Assembly: GCA_022376465.1 (NCBI GenBank)
Contig: JACDTU010000003.1
Coordinates: 2,108,001-2,172,000, forward strand
Length of the DNA: 64,000 nt
Source: Cubamyces lactineus
Taxonomy: Eukaryota; Basidiomycota; Agaricomycetes; Polyporales; Polyporaceae
Direction of reading: 5' to 3'
Under the pieces are notes generated by a model. The model was not told the origin of the DNA. It made no database searches and saw only the letters and a program-made list of their open reading frames with translations. The first letter of the stretch is position 1. Every line of letters begins with the position of its first letter. Below, in pieces: positions 46,338 to 58,618 of this stretch. The position numbers and the translations under genes were made by a program.

Positions 46338-47801
46338 ATGGCCTCGCGTCTCGCCTTCGCTCGTCTTGCTCCCTCCGTCGCTCGTGCGCGGTCTGCACGG
46401 TCTGCTTGGTCGATCAGCGCGCGCCTTGCCCGCGGATATGCTTCGCAGAGCGAGCATACGGTGCGTCAACTCATGCCAAGGCCCGTCTTTCCGCCTCCAG
46501 GCCGACCAACATGTTCTGTTCTAGATGACCGTGCGTGAAGCACTCAATGCTGCGATGGAGGAGGAGATGCTACGTGACGAGAACGTTTTCATCATCGGTG
46601 AGGAGGTTGCCCGGTACAATGGTGCATACAAGGTGCGTCACTCCGTACAGCTCTATTTGGTGTAGTGAAGTCTTTACATCTTTGTGCATGTAGGTCACCA
46701 AGGGTCTCCTTGACAAGTTTGGCGAGAAGCGTGTGGTTGACACGCCCATTACGGAGATGGGTTTCGCTGGTCTCGCTATCGGTGCCGCTTTCGCTGGTCT
46801 CCGACCAATGTAAGCCAAGCCTCGTTTTGTCTGGTTTTGCTACATGCTAACATCACGATAGTTGCGAGTTCATGACTTTCAACTTCGCGATGCAGGCCAT
46901 TGACCAGATCGTCAACTCTGCCGGCAAGACCCACTACATGTCTGGCGGTGTCCTCCCTTGCCCTATTGTGTTCCGTGGTCCTAACGGTGCTGCTTCCGGT
47001 GTCGCGGCGCAGCACTCACAAGACTATGCCTCATGGTACGGCCAGATTCCTGGCCTCAAGGTTGTCAGCCCTTGGAACTCTGAGGACTGCAAGGGTCTTC
47101 TCAAGGTAAGCGATCATACAGACGCCTTCGTCTACTACCGAGTGCAAACTGACATGCGTATCAGGCGGCGATCCGGGATCCCAACCCCGTTGTCTTCTTG
47201 GAGAACGAGCTGATGTACGGTGTCACCTTCCCCATGTCGTCGGAGGCGATGTCGGACAGCTTCCTACTCCCCATCGGCAAGGCGAAGGTTGAGCGTGAGG
47301 GCAGCGACGTCACCATCGTTGCGCACAGCAAGATGGTCGGCCACAGCGTGGAGGCTGCTGAGGAGCTCGCGAAGGAGGGCATCAAGGCGGAGGTCATCAA
47401 CCTGCGCAGTATCCGCCCTCTGGACATTGAGACGATCAAGAAGTCGGTGAAGAAGACCAACAGGTGCGTTCTCCGCCCGTGGCACGACGGATGAATGTGC
47501 TGATATGCGGTGTTCAGGCTGGTCGTCGCTGAGGGCGGTTTCCCCGCGTTCGGTGTTGGCAGTGAGATCTGCGCCCAGATCGTCGAGAGCGAGGCGTTCG
47601 ACTACCTCGACGCGCCTGTTGAGCGTGTCACTGGCGCTGACGTCCCCACTCCCGTGAGTTTAGCGTTTATGCGTATCTTTCATTGTATCCAACGGCTGAC
47701 GCGCGTCTACACAGTACGCTGTCAACCTCGAGAACCTCACCTTCCCCGACACTGGTGTGATTGTCAAGGCTGCGAAGCGCGCTCTCTACCGGAGCAACTG
47801 A
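46338..47801 (+). CDS. PDB1: Pyruvate dehydrogenase E1 beta subunit, mitochondrial
   Basis: About seven exons encode roughly 365 aa. The start ([20 protein letters not shown] .. LARGYASQ) is a mitochondrial presequence. Core motifs are [126 protein letters not shown] and GADVPTPYA. It forms the thiamine-diphosphate E1 heterotetramer with the alpha subunit and feeds acetyl units into the TCA cycle. All motifs are intact and the reading frame ends at a TGA at 47799-47801. Confidence 0.95.
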
Positions 47802-48020
47802 GTCGCTTTGCTATGCTATACATAGATACCGGGCTGTAGCGTGGGGCGGGTGGGCGAGCGAGGGTGATGATATCCACGCCCTTCCGTGTCTGAGGGGTCC
47901 TAGACTTTATATTACTGGTCACGCTGCTATCATTGCACTGCTACTCTACATATTTCCTTTTACAAATCTTCTCTCGCGTGCTGCCGTCGTACAGCATACG
48001 TCTAAGCCACGCAACGAAGC

Positions 48021-50797
48021 TCAGGACTGCGCGAGGGCCCGCAGGCGGATGCGCACAGCGTTAGCGTGAGCGCCGAGGCCCTCGCAGTCTGCCAGAGTGG
48101 CGACTACGGGTCCGAGGCCCTTAAGGCCGTCCGCGGTCACCTGTTGAGAAGTGATGTGCTTTTGGAAGGAGAGCGTGTTGACGCCGCTGAATTGTCGCGC
48201 GTACCCGTTCGTAGGCAACGTGTGGTTTGTGCCGGAGGCGTAGTCACCGCAGCTACAACAATACAGCATGAGCCACTTCCTGCCACGCATCGTACACGTC
48301 TGCCGAGTCAACAGGCACAGACACGTACCTCTCGGGGGAGTATGGGCCGACGAAGACGCTTCCTGCGTTCTCTACCGCAGCGACGGCCTCGGGCGCCTTT
48401 TCGAGGTGGAGGATCAGATGCTCCGGCGCGTAGTCGTTAGAGAACGCAATGGCCTCCTCGACCGAGTTCGTCTTAACGATGATGCTCTTCGGGATGGACT
48501 GGCGCATGATGTCGACGCGGGGGAGGGCACGGGCCTGCGCATCGACCTCCGCCTCGATGGCCGCAATCCGCTCGTCCGACAGGCCGACGGTGACGAGGAC
48601 GACTTGCGAGTCCACGCCGTGCTCCGCTTGGGAGAGCAGATCCGCAGCGACGAACGCGGGGTTGCACGTGTGGTCGGCGATGACCTGGCAGCAAAGCACC
48701 AACACGCCTCGATCAGGTACACGTCCACGGCACAGCGGAGATGAGAGAAAGAAGAGGCGGAGGGGGGAGAGGAGATAGAAGCAGGAACGGCGGACGTACC
48801 AGCACCTCGGACGGCCCCGCGGGCATGTCGATCGCGACGAGCGCGTCTGTGTCATTTTGGACGAGCATCTTCGCGGCAGTGACCCACTGATTGCCCGGGC
48901 CAAAGATCTTGTCCACCTTGGGCACCGTCTCCGTCCCGTACGCGAGCGCGGCGACGGCCTGCGCGCCGCCCGCCTTGAGGATCGCAGACGCGCCGACGAG
49001 CTTCGCGACGTACATCACCTCGGGCGAGATCGAGCCGTCTGGGCGGGGAGGCGTCGCGAGCACGATCTCGCGGCAGCCAGCGACCTGAGCGGGAATGCCC
49101 AGCATGAGCGCCGTAGACGGCAGGATAGCAGTCCCGCCGGGAACGTATAGGCCAACACGGGCGATGGGCCGAGCAAAGCGCGAGCACACGACGCCCGGCA
49201 TCGTCTCGACGGAGAGCGTGCCCTGCTCGGCCTGCGCCTTGTGGAACTTGTAGATGTTCGCGTACGCGGCGTCGATCGCAGCACGCACATCGTCCGCGAG
49301 CTCCATCGTCTCCGGGGCATACGGCGGGCGGATGACGGTCGATGTGAGCTGCGCACGGTCGAACTTAGCGGTGAGCTCCAGGAGCGCAGCGTCGCCGCGC
49401 GTGCGGACATCGTCCACGATTGGCTTCACCTTGGCGATCATCTCGTCGGACTTGAGCACGGGACGTCGAAGGAGCTCAGCACGCTGCGCGGCGGAAGCCG
49501 TTGCAAGATCGTAGGTACGCATGCGAATGGGCCCGTCCGTGCCAGCACCGGATGCAGGCGCAGGTGCAGAAGCCTTCGTTGCATCTACAGCACGCGCTGC
49601 GGCCGTGCTGGATTCGCCGCTCTTCTGAGCCCACTGCGGTTTGGCGTTGCCAGAACGCCGGGTGACCTTCTTCGCTTTCTGGTCCAACGAACGCTCAATG
49701 TCCGCGATGTTCACACCCGCAGCGACACAACGTGTCAGGACAAAGTATAGCAGATCCGCGGCCTCGAACGCGACCTCGTCCTTGGTCCGAGCGCGGCAGA
49801 GCTCATCAGCCTCCTCCATGATCTTCGAACGAAGCAGTTCGGGATCATTGAAGAGCCTGCGGGTGTAGGATCCCTCAGGCGCAGAGACGACGCGGGATTT
49901 GAGGGTTCGCTCGAGTGCGGAGAGGCCGTTGACTTCGCCAAAGCAGGATGGGCGATCAAGGTGGCAAAAACCTGCTCCGTGCTGGACTACGCTGAACTCG
50001 AGAGCATCCGAGTCGCAGTCGACACGAATGCGGATGACGTCCTGTGTCGCGCCAGACGTTTCGCCCTTGCGCCAGAGCCCGTGTTTGCGCGATTGGTACA
50101 CGCCCTTTCCGGTAGCGATGCTCTCGCGAACGGACTCGACGGAGGAGTAGACGAGGCCGAGGGAGCGTCCGCCTTCGAGGTGGGAAGAGACGACGGTGGG
50201 GAAAAGGCCATCTGGGCGGTCCGAAGAGAGGTTGGCGAGAAACGCGTCCGTGACGTTCAGCTGACGGTCGTCCGTGGGTGACAGCGTAAGAAGAGAGGTG
50301 GGGACGACGAGAATAGTTCCTGCTCCCGCGAGCGCCCGGATAGTCGATCGCGAGGGCGGGGTAGTCGAGTCAACGGGGAGGACATGGACGGAGGACCCTG
50401 CGAAGAAGCGGGAAACAGATCCAATAAAGTCAACGTCGAGGGATGGGGTCTTGATCAGTACGCCAGATACTCCGTTGCGAATCTTGTCGGACACGGCGCT
50501 GACATTGGCGACGTCCAGGAGAAGAAGGAGCCTCTCCGCGGGGACGATGCCAATGATGTCCTTTGCGAGGGCAAGGGACAAGATGACCTTGTCTGCGCCT
50601 TGGTCAAGAAGGGTGACGATCTCGTCGGCGGTCAGAGATGAGTCACGGTCGAGGAGGATGTACCGAGTCGCGGTCTGAGGGACGTATGAAGACGATTTGA
50701 GAGCGTAGGGGACGACGATAGGGCCGATGCGCGAGAGCGCGCTGATCAAAGCTCCATCGCCGTTGGAGGCGTCGAGGAGGGGGAGGAAGGCGGACAT
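48021..50797 (-). CDS. HIS4: Trifunctional histidine biosynthesis enzyme His4
   Basis: One long exon plus two short 3' exons give about 850 aa. Domains in order: a HisA/F-like N-terminal region (about 1-215); phosphoribosyl-AMP cyclohydrolase ([36 protein letters not shown]); phosphoribosyl-ATP pyrophosphohydrolase ([32 protein letters not shown]); and histidinol dehydrogenase ([48 protein letters not shown], then [20 protein letters not shown] and [11 protein letters not shown]). It carries out steps 2, 3 and 9-10 of histidine synthesis. The open frame extends 15 codons above 50797 but lacks an ATG there. Two TGASTC cores lie upstream. It is divergent from Argonaute. Confidence 0.95.
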
Positions 50798-51724
50798 GGC
50801 AGAGCCAGAGCAAGTCCGGTTTGCCAGAGAACCTGTGAGCAAGCAGCAGCAAAGTGGCGAGGGAGTCCGAGTCAGGGCACAGTCACTAGCGAAATTGACC
50901 GATCAATGCGGGCGCCTAACTCAATATGAGCTGTGCAGATCTCTCCTTCCAGATTCGTCACTCTCGCTTTCTCGGGTTCTCAGGCTCTCCCAGCTTGGTC
51001 GCCCTGTGAATCCTCGGAAAGTCCTTAGCACTTGTGAGTCTGCATGCGCACATCAGACACGTATGTAAACCGCGTGTCGTGGTGTCTGAGGAAAAATAGC
51101 TCGTGAGAACGCGGGCGATAGAGTGCAAGAATCGACGGAAGGGCACTGTGCACTGGCGAAGCAACTGTGCAACGGGTGCGTGTCTGGGGTAGAGGGGGGG
51201 GGGAACTGACACTCATAGGCCCGGATATGACCAGTGCAGAGAAACGCTTTGGCAGGCGATTGTGCCGCAGCACAGATTCCGGCAAATCAACATTCAGCAG
51301 TCGCGGCATCAACGATTGAGGACGGCTGAGGAGTGATTGAGCGTATGAACGATGTTGGACTCTCTAGACATGCAGGGTTGTAGTTAGATGGCAGGGTCAA
51401 AGCACTGTGCAGTGTACGCGGTGCTGGACAAGGCGGGGCGCGCGCGCTTTGGCACGAGCGGGGGCGACGCGACAATAAATGGATTACCGCATGGACGCGA
51501 CGCGTCAACAAGGTACAACAAAGCTGCTTCTGCGGGGGAGCACGCTCCTACCCCGGCCCATGTCCTCGCGTCCAATGCGTCTATCGATCCTGCAGCACAA
51601 AGCTCCTCCACGCCCCCTTCCCTTAAATACCCCTTCCTCCTCCCCTCTTCTCCTCCCACCGTCTCCCACATCTCTAGCACTCCTCTGACACAGCTTAACA
51701 CAACATCTACATCTACAACTTGCC
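50798..51724. promoter_or_regulatory. Divergent upstream region of HIS4 and Argonaute
   Basis: 927 bp lie between the two ATGs. TGACTC (minus strand, 50869-50874) and TGAGTC (51035-51040) match the core of the Gcn4/Cpc1 site and lie about 72 and 238 bp before the HIS4 start. The right part before Argonaute is C-rich with CCCTTCC/CCTCCTC runs. Nothing coding is recognised. Confidence 0.45.
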
Positions 51725-54700
51725 ATGCCTCCTCGTCCCCAACCGTCTGGTGGTAGCAGCAACCGCGGCGCCCGCGGTCGCGGTGGCGCTCGCGGTGGTG
51801 GTCCTCCTCGCGGCCCCGCCATCCCTGCCGGGAGAGGTGCACCTGTCGCTAAGGGCGGTCTCCCCGACGCGAGCACCCATATCACCACTGTGGGTGTGAA
51901 GCGCACGGCGTTCGGTTCCAGCGGCCGCGCTATAACCGTCCACACTAACCACTTCGAAGTCAAAATCCCTGACGGTAACATCTACCACTATGACGGTACG
52001 TCCTCACTTTATCCGATCCTCTGCTCACCTTCACGAGTCTCATTGTCGGTTCCTAGTCGGTGAGTAGCCATCACGATTACCCTCCCTTTCTGTCGGAAAC
52101 TCATCTTTCAACAGTCATCCTGCCCTCGGAGAAGGCACTCCCCGCACGACTCAACATGGAGATCATCGCGCGTCTTCAAACAGTCACCGCTCCCCAGGTG
52201 TTCACACCGCGCGCCGTGTACGACGGCCGCAAGAACATGTTCGCAGCGCGCGAACTCCCCTTTGGTCCCTCCAAGGCGCAAGAGGTAGCGTCAAGGCAGT
52301 CTATTGCCCCCTTCATCATCTCACGCTTCGCGTTCTAGTTTGAGGTCACCCTGGTTGACCCTCCTTCGCCGGGCGAAGTGGCGCGAGGTGGGCGTCCACC
52401 CAAGGCGTACAAAGTCAAGCTGAAGCACGTCGCTACAATCAACCCCGAGTATGCACGACATCCTATGCCTCCGTTGGTGCAGGAGCTAACCTAGCGTCCG
52501 TACAGGGTTCTCTCCCGTTTCCTGCAGGGCAAGCAGTCCCATGACAATGCAGTCCTGACGGCGATCACTGTAAGCTTGTCTAATCCTCACAAGAACTGCT
52601 CGTTCACGGCTCGGATTCCTCGCAGGCCTTGAACGTCGTCATTAGGATGGAGCCCTCCCTAAAGTATCCCTTCAACGTCAGGTCCTTCTTCACTGATCGA
52701 GAACAGAAGGATATCGGGAGCGGTATTGTCCTCTGGAGGGGCTACTTCCAGTCTGTCCGGCCGGCAATCGGCAGGATGTTGATTAACGTCGACATCAGCA
52801 CGGGTGCCATGTACAAACCGGGGCCCTTGCTGCGCATCGCAGCGGAAGTCATGGGGCCCAGTTACAACCTCACAAAGTTGACTGGGGACCCGCGATCGCG
52901 AGTCAAACTTCAGCGTTTCTTGTCTGGCGTCCGTATCGTGGTCGAAGTGCCTGGGCAGCCGCAAACTGGCCGACGCCCGCCTCGCGTCGTGAAGAGGCTC
53001 ACGGCGCATAGCGCAAAGGATTTGAAGTTCACCAATCGCCAGGGGCAGGTTCAGAGCGTGGAGGAATACTTCCAGCAAGTCCACAACTACCAGCTACGGC
53101 ATCCGCAATTGCCATGCGTGGAGGTCAGTAGCCATTGACTGTGATGGTCATGCATGCGCTCATTAACTTCTAAATTAGGTCGGCACTGGTGCACTCCTCC
53201 CGATGGAGTGCTGCACGATCTTTGCGGGCCAGATCATGCGCAAGCAGGTGCCCCCGGAGCGTACCAAGGACGTGCTCGACTTCGCCACGAAGAAGCCCGC
53301 TGATCGGCTCAACTCGATTCGCGCTGGACTCGGGGTTCGTGCCTTCTCGCTATATCAGCGAACGCTACTCATGATCGCTTCCTCTCTCTAGGTGCTGGCT
53401 TACGGCCAGTCCGAATATGTTCGGGTAAGTAATGATATACTTTGACATCCACACTCGAAGCCTTATGCATCGGACTATCAGCAATTCGGGTTGATGGTGC
53501 AGCCCAACGCGACCCCCGTGTCACTCCAGGCGCGCGTCCTGGATCCTCCCGTCCTCCAGTATGGCCAGGGGAGCCGGCAATTGACGATAGTAAGTTCATC
53601 GCGCCCAGCTCTCGAACCTCATCTGACCGCGATCGGTGATCATAGAAACCACGCGACGGCGCGTGGAACATGTGAGTGACCTTGACCTCTAGGAGACCCG
53701 TGCCGTACCTGACATTTCATCCCTCAGGATCGACAAAAAGTTCTTCAGGCCTGCGACGATAAACCGCTGGTGCATCGCCGTGTTCGAACGCAAGCCGCGT
53801 TTCAATGAGGGTCCCGTGGACGAACTCGTCCGCGGGCTGCTGCAGGCCTTCGCCAGTGTCGGTAAGAGCCATTCATTTGCATCGCACGCATATGCATCGC
53901 CGATCTGACGTCTATTTCCCCATAGGCATCACCGTGCACGAGAATGACCCAGTCTGTCATTGGGCGGAAGGCAACACTGACGTTCCCGCGGTGAGATGCA
54001 TCGTCTGCCGATCGTACGCACATTCAGCTTACGCCCTCCAATCTCACCAGATCCTCCGGAACGCTGGCGGTGCCTGCTTCCAGAAGAACGGCAAACGCGG
54101 TGGCCCGGACCTGATCGTCGCCGTGATGCCTGAGTCCTCGTCCGAGCTGTACATGCGCGTCAAGCAGTGAGTATACACCCCTCTTTGCCTCACTTTGGCC
54201 AGCCGCAACTGACCATCGTGCGCGATAGCTTTGGCGACATCACGCAGGGCGTGGCCACCCAGTGTCTCAAAAGCACGAAGTGCTACCGCGCGAAGCCCCA
54301 GTACTTTGCCAATGTTTGTCTCAAGTAAGTCCAGATCGCTGCGCATTCTGAAAGAAGGATAGCTCATCTGCGCGCAGGATCAACGTGAAGTTGGGTGGAA
54401 TTAACACCATCCCGGATGCGCGCTCCGTTCCGGTGCTCACGGACCCGCACAACCCCACCATCGTCATGGGGTGAGTAATACTCCAGCCGGCGTTGCACTT
54501 CACCAACTTACTGAGATTGGCGCAGCGCGGATGTTATCCACCCCGCCCCTGGTGCCGATGGCCGCCCGTCCTTCACGGCGCTCGTCGGGAACGTCGACTC
54601 CGACACGGCCAAGTACATCGCGGACTGCCGCGTGCAGACGTCTCGCCAGGAGATGATCGACGACCTGGAAGAGATGGCGACTGGTATCATCAAGATGTAC

Positions 54701-55574
54701 CAGGGCTACCGCACTGGCGTCGAGAAGAAGCCGGGCAACCCCAAGCGCGTCATCTTCTATCGCGATGGTGTCTCCGAGGGTCAGTTCGCGCACGTCTTGG
54801 AACATGGTGAGCGTCTCGCAGGTCCTTCCGAGCTAGCGCGTTCGCTGACGGCATCCCGCTACTACCCACAGAGTTGCCGCAGATCAAGCGTACGTCGTGC
54901 ATGCTACTGAAACACTTGGGTACAGGGGCTGACCATTCGTCTTCTACAGGCGCCTGCGCTGCGACTGGTGTCCAGGCGAAGATCACAATTATTGTGGTTG
55001 GCAAGCGCCACCACGTCCGCTTCTTCCCTGGGCAGAGCGACGCCGACAGGAGCGGAAACTGCCCCGCGGGCACGGTCGTCGACAAGGACATCGTCCACCC
55101 GACCGAGTTCGACTTCTACCTCCAGTCGCACAGTGGATAAGTACTTTGTTCTACTCGCGCCCCAAATTCGTCTGACACGGTTCTCGTTATCCACGCTGCT
55201 GGGAACCTCCCGCCCCGCGCACTACAGCGTTCTCTACGACGAGAATAACTTCACGCCGGACAGCTTGCAGGCGCTGTCCTTCGCTCTGTGCCATGTGTAC
55301 GCGCGGTCGACGCGGTCGGTCTCCATCCCGGCACCGGTGTATTGTAAGTCCAGTCCTCATACGATTCCGGTACCCCCACGTGCTCACCTGATCTGCAGAT
55401 GCGGACATCGTGTGCTCGCGCGCCAAGAACCACTACGACCCCGAGGGCGGCATGGACTTCGAAGGCTCCGGTGTGCCCCTCGACCAGCAGCAGCAGTCGG
55501 ACGCCTTGCAGGCGTTCAAGGCGGGCTTCAGGCCCCTCAGCGCGAACATGCGCAGGGTGATGTACTTCTCTTGA
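51725..55574 (+). CDS. Argonaute, slicer-competent, RNA interference effector
   Basis: About sixteen exons encode roughly 960 aa. A G/R/P-rich N-terminus ([13 protein letters not shown]) precedes the N domain ([12 protein letters not shown] .. [17 protein letters not shown]), linker, PAZ ([27 protein letters not shown]), MID ([16 protein letters not shown] .. PDLIVAVMP) and PIWI. The PIWI tetrad is complete: Asp in GADVIHP (split by an intron), Glu in SRQEMIDDL, Asp in [11 protein letters not shown] and His in CSRAKNHYD. The C-terminus RRVMYFS fits the family. Argonautes hold small RNAs and cut complementary transcripts, giving gene silencing and genome defence. One intron has an unusual GTTCGT donor (about 53333). 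No dicer or RdRP gene is in the window. Confidence 0.95.
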
Positions 55575-56944
55575 AGTGATTTTTTGTTTGGATAACAGAA
55601 GAGGGACTCCCATGGACTGCAACGTGCTCTCGATTCATGTATCACCTGTCTCCTCGCTGTTGTTGTTGCTGTTTGGATGTCCGCTCGTCTTCTCCGTGCT
55701 CAACTCTCCCCCAACTCGAATGATCGTCCTCGCCATCACTGTTTTGTTGTCCTCTCACGATGTACCGTAGGATGTATGCCCATTTATGCTGTATGACTAT
55801 GAATTTGCTATGCCCTTACTCCCAATATGCGGCTCGCACCCCCTTGGCGCGCTGCGTGCTGCGTGCGGCGGACCCGGATTGAGTCTGTGTGCTACTGCTG
55901 GTACCGGTGTGTGGTGGTTGCGACGGAGTCGATCACCACTACGACCACCCACCACCACAGGGGCTGTTTTGAAGACAATAAAATAAGGACAGCCGCAGCT
56001 ATCAAGCACATCGATATGGGCATATGGACGCTCGCTGAGTTGACAATTTCCTTGCTTTGTGTCCATCCCCGAGAGTCCATCGGACCTGTAGGGCGCGTTG
56101 GCGCCCGCGGTGGGCAAAATGCGGACACGTGCCGGATGGCCTTGCAGGCAGCACGCCGGTGTCTATTAGCTTGGCGGTAGACGGTCATGTATGTGTGAGC
56201 GCGGCGAACTGGACTGTCGAGCTCGACGGCTGACCCCTTTCTGTTGCCAGGACCCTGGTGGGCGTCGCCGTTGTGCAGTCGCTCAACGGGCAATTGCGTC
56301 GCCCCAGACGGTAAAAAAATGGCCGACGAAAATGGCCCGTGCCCGGGAGCTTACCCAACGTCTCCGTGCAGGAGGGCGTGCAGCTCAGGCGCAGGACGAC
56401 TACCCCCTGCTCGTGTACGCCATGACATGGCTCTCGAACCAGACACCATGGCTCCTCCCTCTTCTGGTCCGCCAGCAGCATCACGACGTGTCTTCCGTGC
56501 GGCAGCCAGAGCGCCCGCATCCCTCCCAAGCCATGAATAGGGCACGGTCACGCCTCGACGCCCATGTGCGGACCCTGTGCTAGGTCTTGGACTTTGGGCC
56601 TTCCACCGGCGGTGCCAGACGGTGCTTTTTTCCTCTCTAGCGTCGTCCTTCCCCAGCCAGGGCGGACGTGGATCTGACTGCTCCGGGTTATCCGGATAAG
56701 AATGCGGAGGGGCGTCTGTGGGCGATCGCATTTCCGTCACACTGCCCTGTGCGAGGGCCCTCCGCTTGGAGACCCTCCGAAGCTTTGGCAGTTCCACATC
56801 TGGTTTAAATAGCCGGGCTGCAGTGCTCCAACAAACTGCCTCTGGCACCTCGCTCTCGCTGCTAGAGCCCTGTCTGTCTCTTGGCTCCGTCTCAACACCC
56901 CTTCACGACTCTTCGTACGATACGCGTCAATATCTCGCTCAATC
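55575..56944. other. Intergenic; promoter of the next gene at right end
   Basis: There are 1.4 kb without a recognised gene. A TATA-like tttaaatag (56804-56812) lies about 133 bp before the ATG at 56945. A long open frame on plus at 56191-56583 has no motif and no splice partner. Confidence 0.5.
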
Positions 56945-57860
56945 ATGGCCCCTCGCCGCAACATGGGTTGGCGGAAACCAGTGCCCAAGCTCTCTCCAGA
57001 ATCGTCGATGCACTCTGGACGCCAGTCCAGGACGGCCTTTCGACGGCTTTCGTTCACCATAGTCAACAAGGACGTGCCGCCTGTGAGTGCCCGCTCGCCT
57101 CGCGTTCCGCGCCACAGATGACGCCACAACTTAACTGCACCCGTGTAGCTCCCCACAGACTGGCGTGAGTCCATCGAGACCGCGCTCAGAAAAGAGAAAC
57201 GTTACGCGGTCTACGTCTCGCCTCCACCTTCGCCGCCGCCCAAGGATGGCGTGGAAAGTCGGCCAGAGTCGCTGGCGCCGACTCTCGTCGAACAACAGGA
57301 AGAAACCGCGGTAAGTCTCACTTAGGCGTGCGGATCTGCGCCGCGACAACACGAGCTCGATACTGATGTTCGCCGCGCCGCCGCCTGCAGTCGTACGAGC
57401 CACCACACACCGACAACCAGGCGATACAGTGCGTGCGCCGCCCACAGACGTCGCCAGCGATGGCCCGGAGACCCAGTCAGAAGTCGTTGCCGCAGGTGCG
57501 TGTGGGATGTTTTCATTTGGGAGATTGGATCTAGTTCATATCTACAACTCCCTCTCAGATCTACCGGCCTCCAACGCCGCCACTCCCAGCGCAGCACCCA
57601 AAATTGCGTCCTGCAGCACTTCCGATAGACAGCTCTACAAGCATCACAAATACCGTACGTAAAATTCACTCGCGTTTGCTTCGTGGTCCTTACCGATTCA
57701 GCACGCTCCTGCTGCAGCTGTACAGCGGGCTCGTGTCCGCAGAGCGGCAAAGAATTACACCGAGTCCCAACACATACGCGGAAAATGTCTCTGGCACCTC
57801 AAGGAAACCCGACGACTGGCGGGCTCGTCGGCGATGCGACCTTGCGTCAGCCGGCAATGA
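56945..57860 (+). CDS. Proline-rich protein of unknown function
   Basis: Five exons, all joined at phase 0, encode about 220 aa beginning MAPRRNMGWRKPVPKLSPES. Features are a basic start (RTAFRRLSFTIVNKDVPP), a charged helix (TDWRESIETALRKEKRYAVYV), proline runs (SPPPSPPPKDG, YRPPTPPLPAQ) and a basic C-terminus (YTESQHIRGKCLWHLKETRR). The five clean GT-AG joins in one phase support a real gene; no family is recognised. A TATA-like box lies upstream. The last exon, after the gtacgt donor near 57655, is the least certain: if that intron is retained the frame stays open further, to about 58056. Confidence 0.55.
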
Positions 57861-58618
57861 AATGCAGGGCAAACGGCCTGCTGGCGGGCCACCTTGCGCA
57901 AATAGGACCAGTGCGACGTCGACGTCGACTGGCAACCGATCTTTTTGTGGGCGCTCATACTTGGCGAGCGACGTGTGCACCGGCGTGTGGTCCGCTTTGA
58001 AAGGGTGGGGGCTTCATGTCCGGGCGAAAATGAGCGGCCATGCTGGGAAATATTGACGGACGGATACTTATGATGCACGGCCCTTGATCGGGCGTGGGGT
58101 GACTGCTACTACATATCGTTATTGCTCTCGGATTCTGCTGATGCTATGCTCTGACATTATAACGTGTAGCCTAGGTGTATTGTTGCTCATGTACTGTGTT
58201 TTCTCTTGCTGTACTATGATGTTGCTACGTTTCTTGTGCAATGAAGTATGCGGGCAGCATATGTTTTCTTGACATACTGAGCCAATCAGTGAGCGGAGGT
58301 GTGTCAGGACGACTGACGCGCGGAGTCCGACCAGTGCGTCTGCCATTCCGGCCAACTCCACCTGCGCGCACTCGCTTCGAACGCACTCACGGCCTCCACG
58401 CGGAACGACCACGACTCTCATCTCGACTGCGACATCGGACAACCTCTATCTGCTATGTGTCTGCCCTGAGCTATCTACACTTGTCCAAGATCCTGGAGAC
58501 TGCTACACAGTGCACACCGCTTCCCTGATCTCTGTGCTTTCTCCGGACACCCTCCACGCGCCGCGATCGTCGACGGAACCGCTAAGCTTACCCCCCACAC
58601 CCTCTGACCTGGAGTCGC
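57861..58618. other. Intergenic; nothing recognised
   Basis: These 760 bp contain the promoter side of the mitochondrial carrier and an AT-richer spacer (58080-58280). No coding or repeat feature was found. Confidence 0.5.

Noticed and set aside
42000..47000. Secondary-metabolite gene cluster around the amidohydrolases and SDR
   Set aside because: No polyketide synthase, NRPS, terpene cyclase, P450 or transporter is present; flanking genes are housekeeping.
48066..50678. Long open frames on plus opposite HIS4
   Set aside because: They are antisense shadows of a GC-rich coding exon; the minus strand encodes a complete His4.
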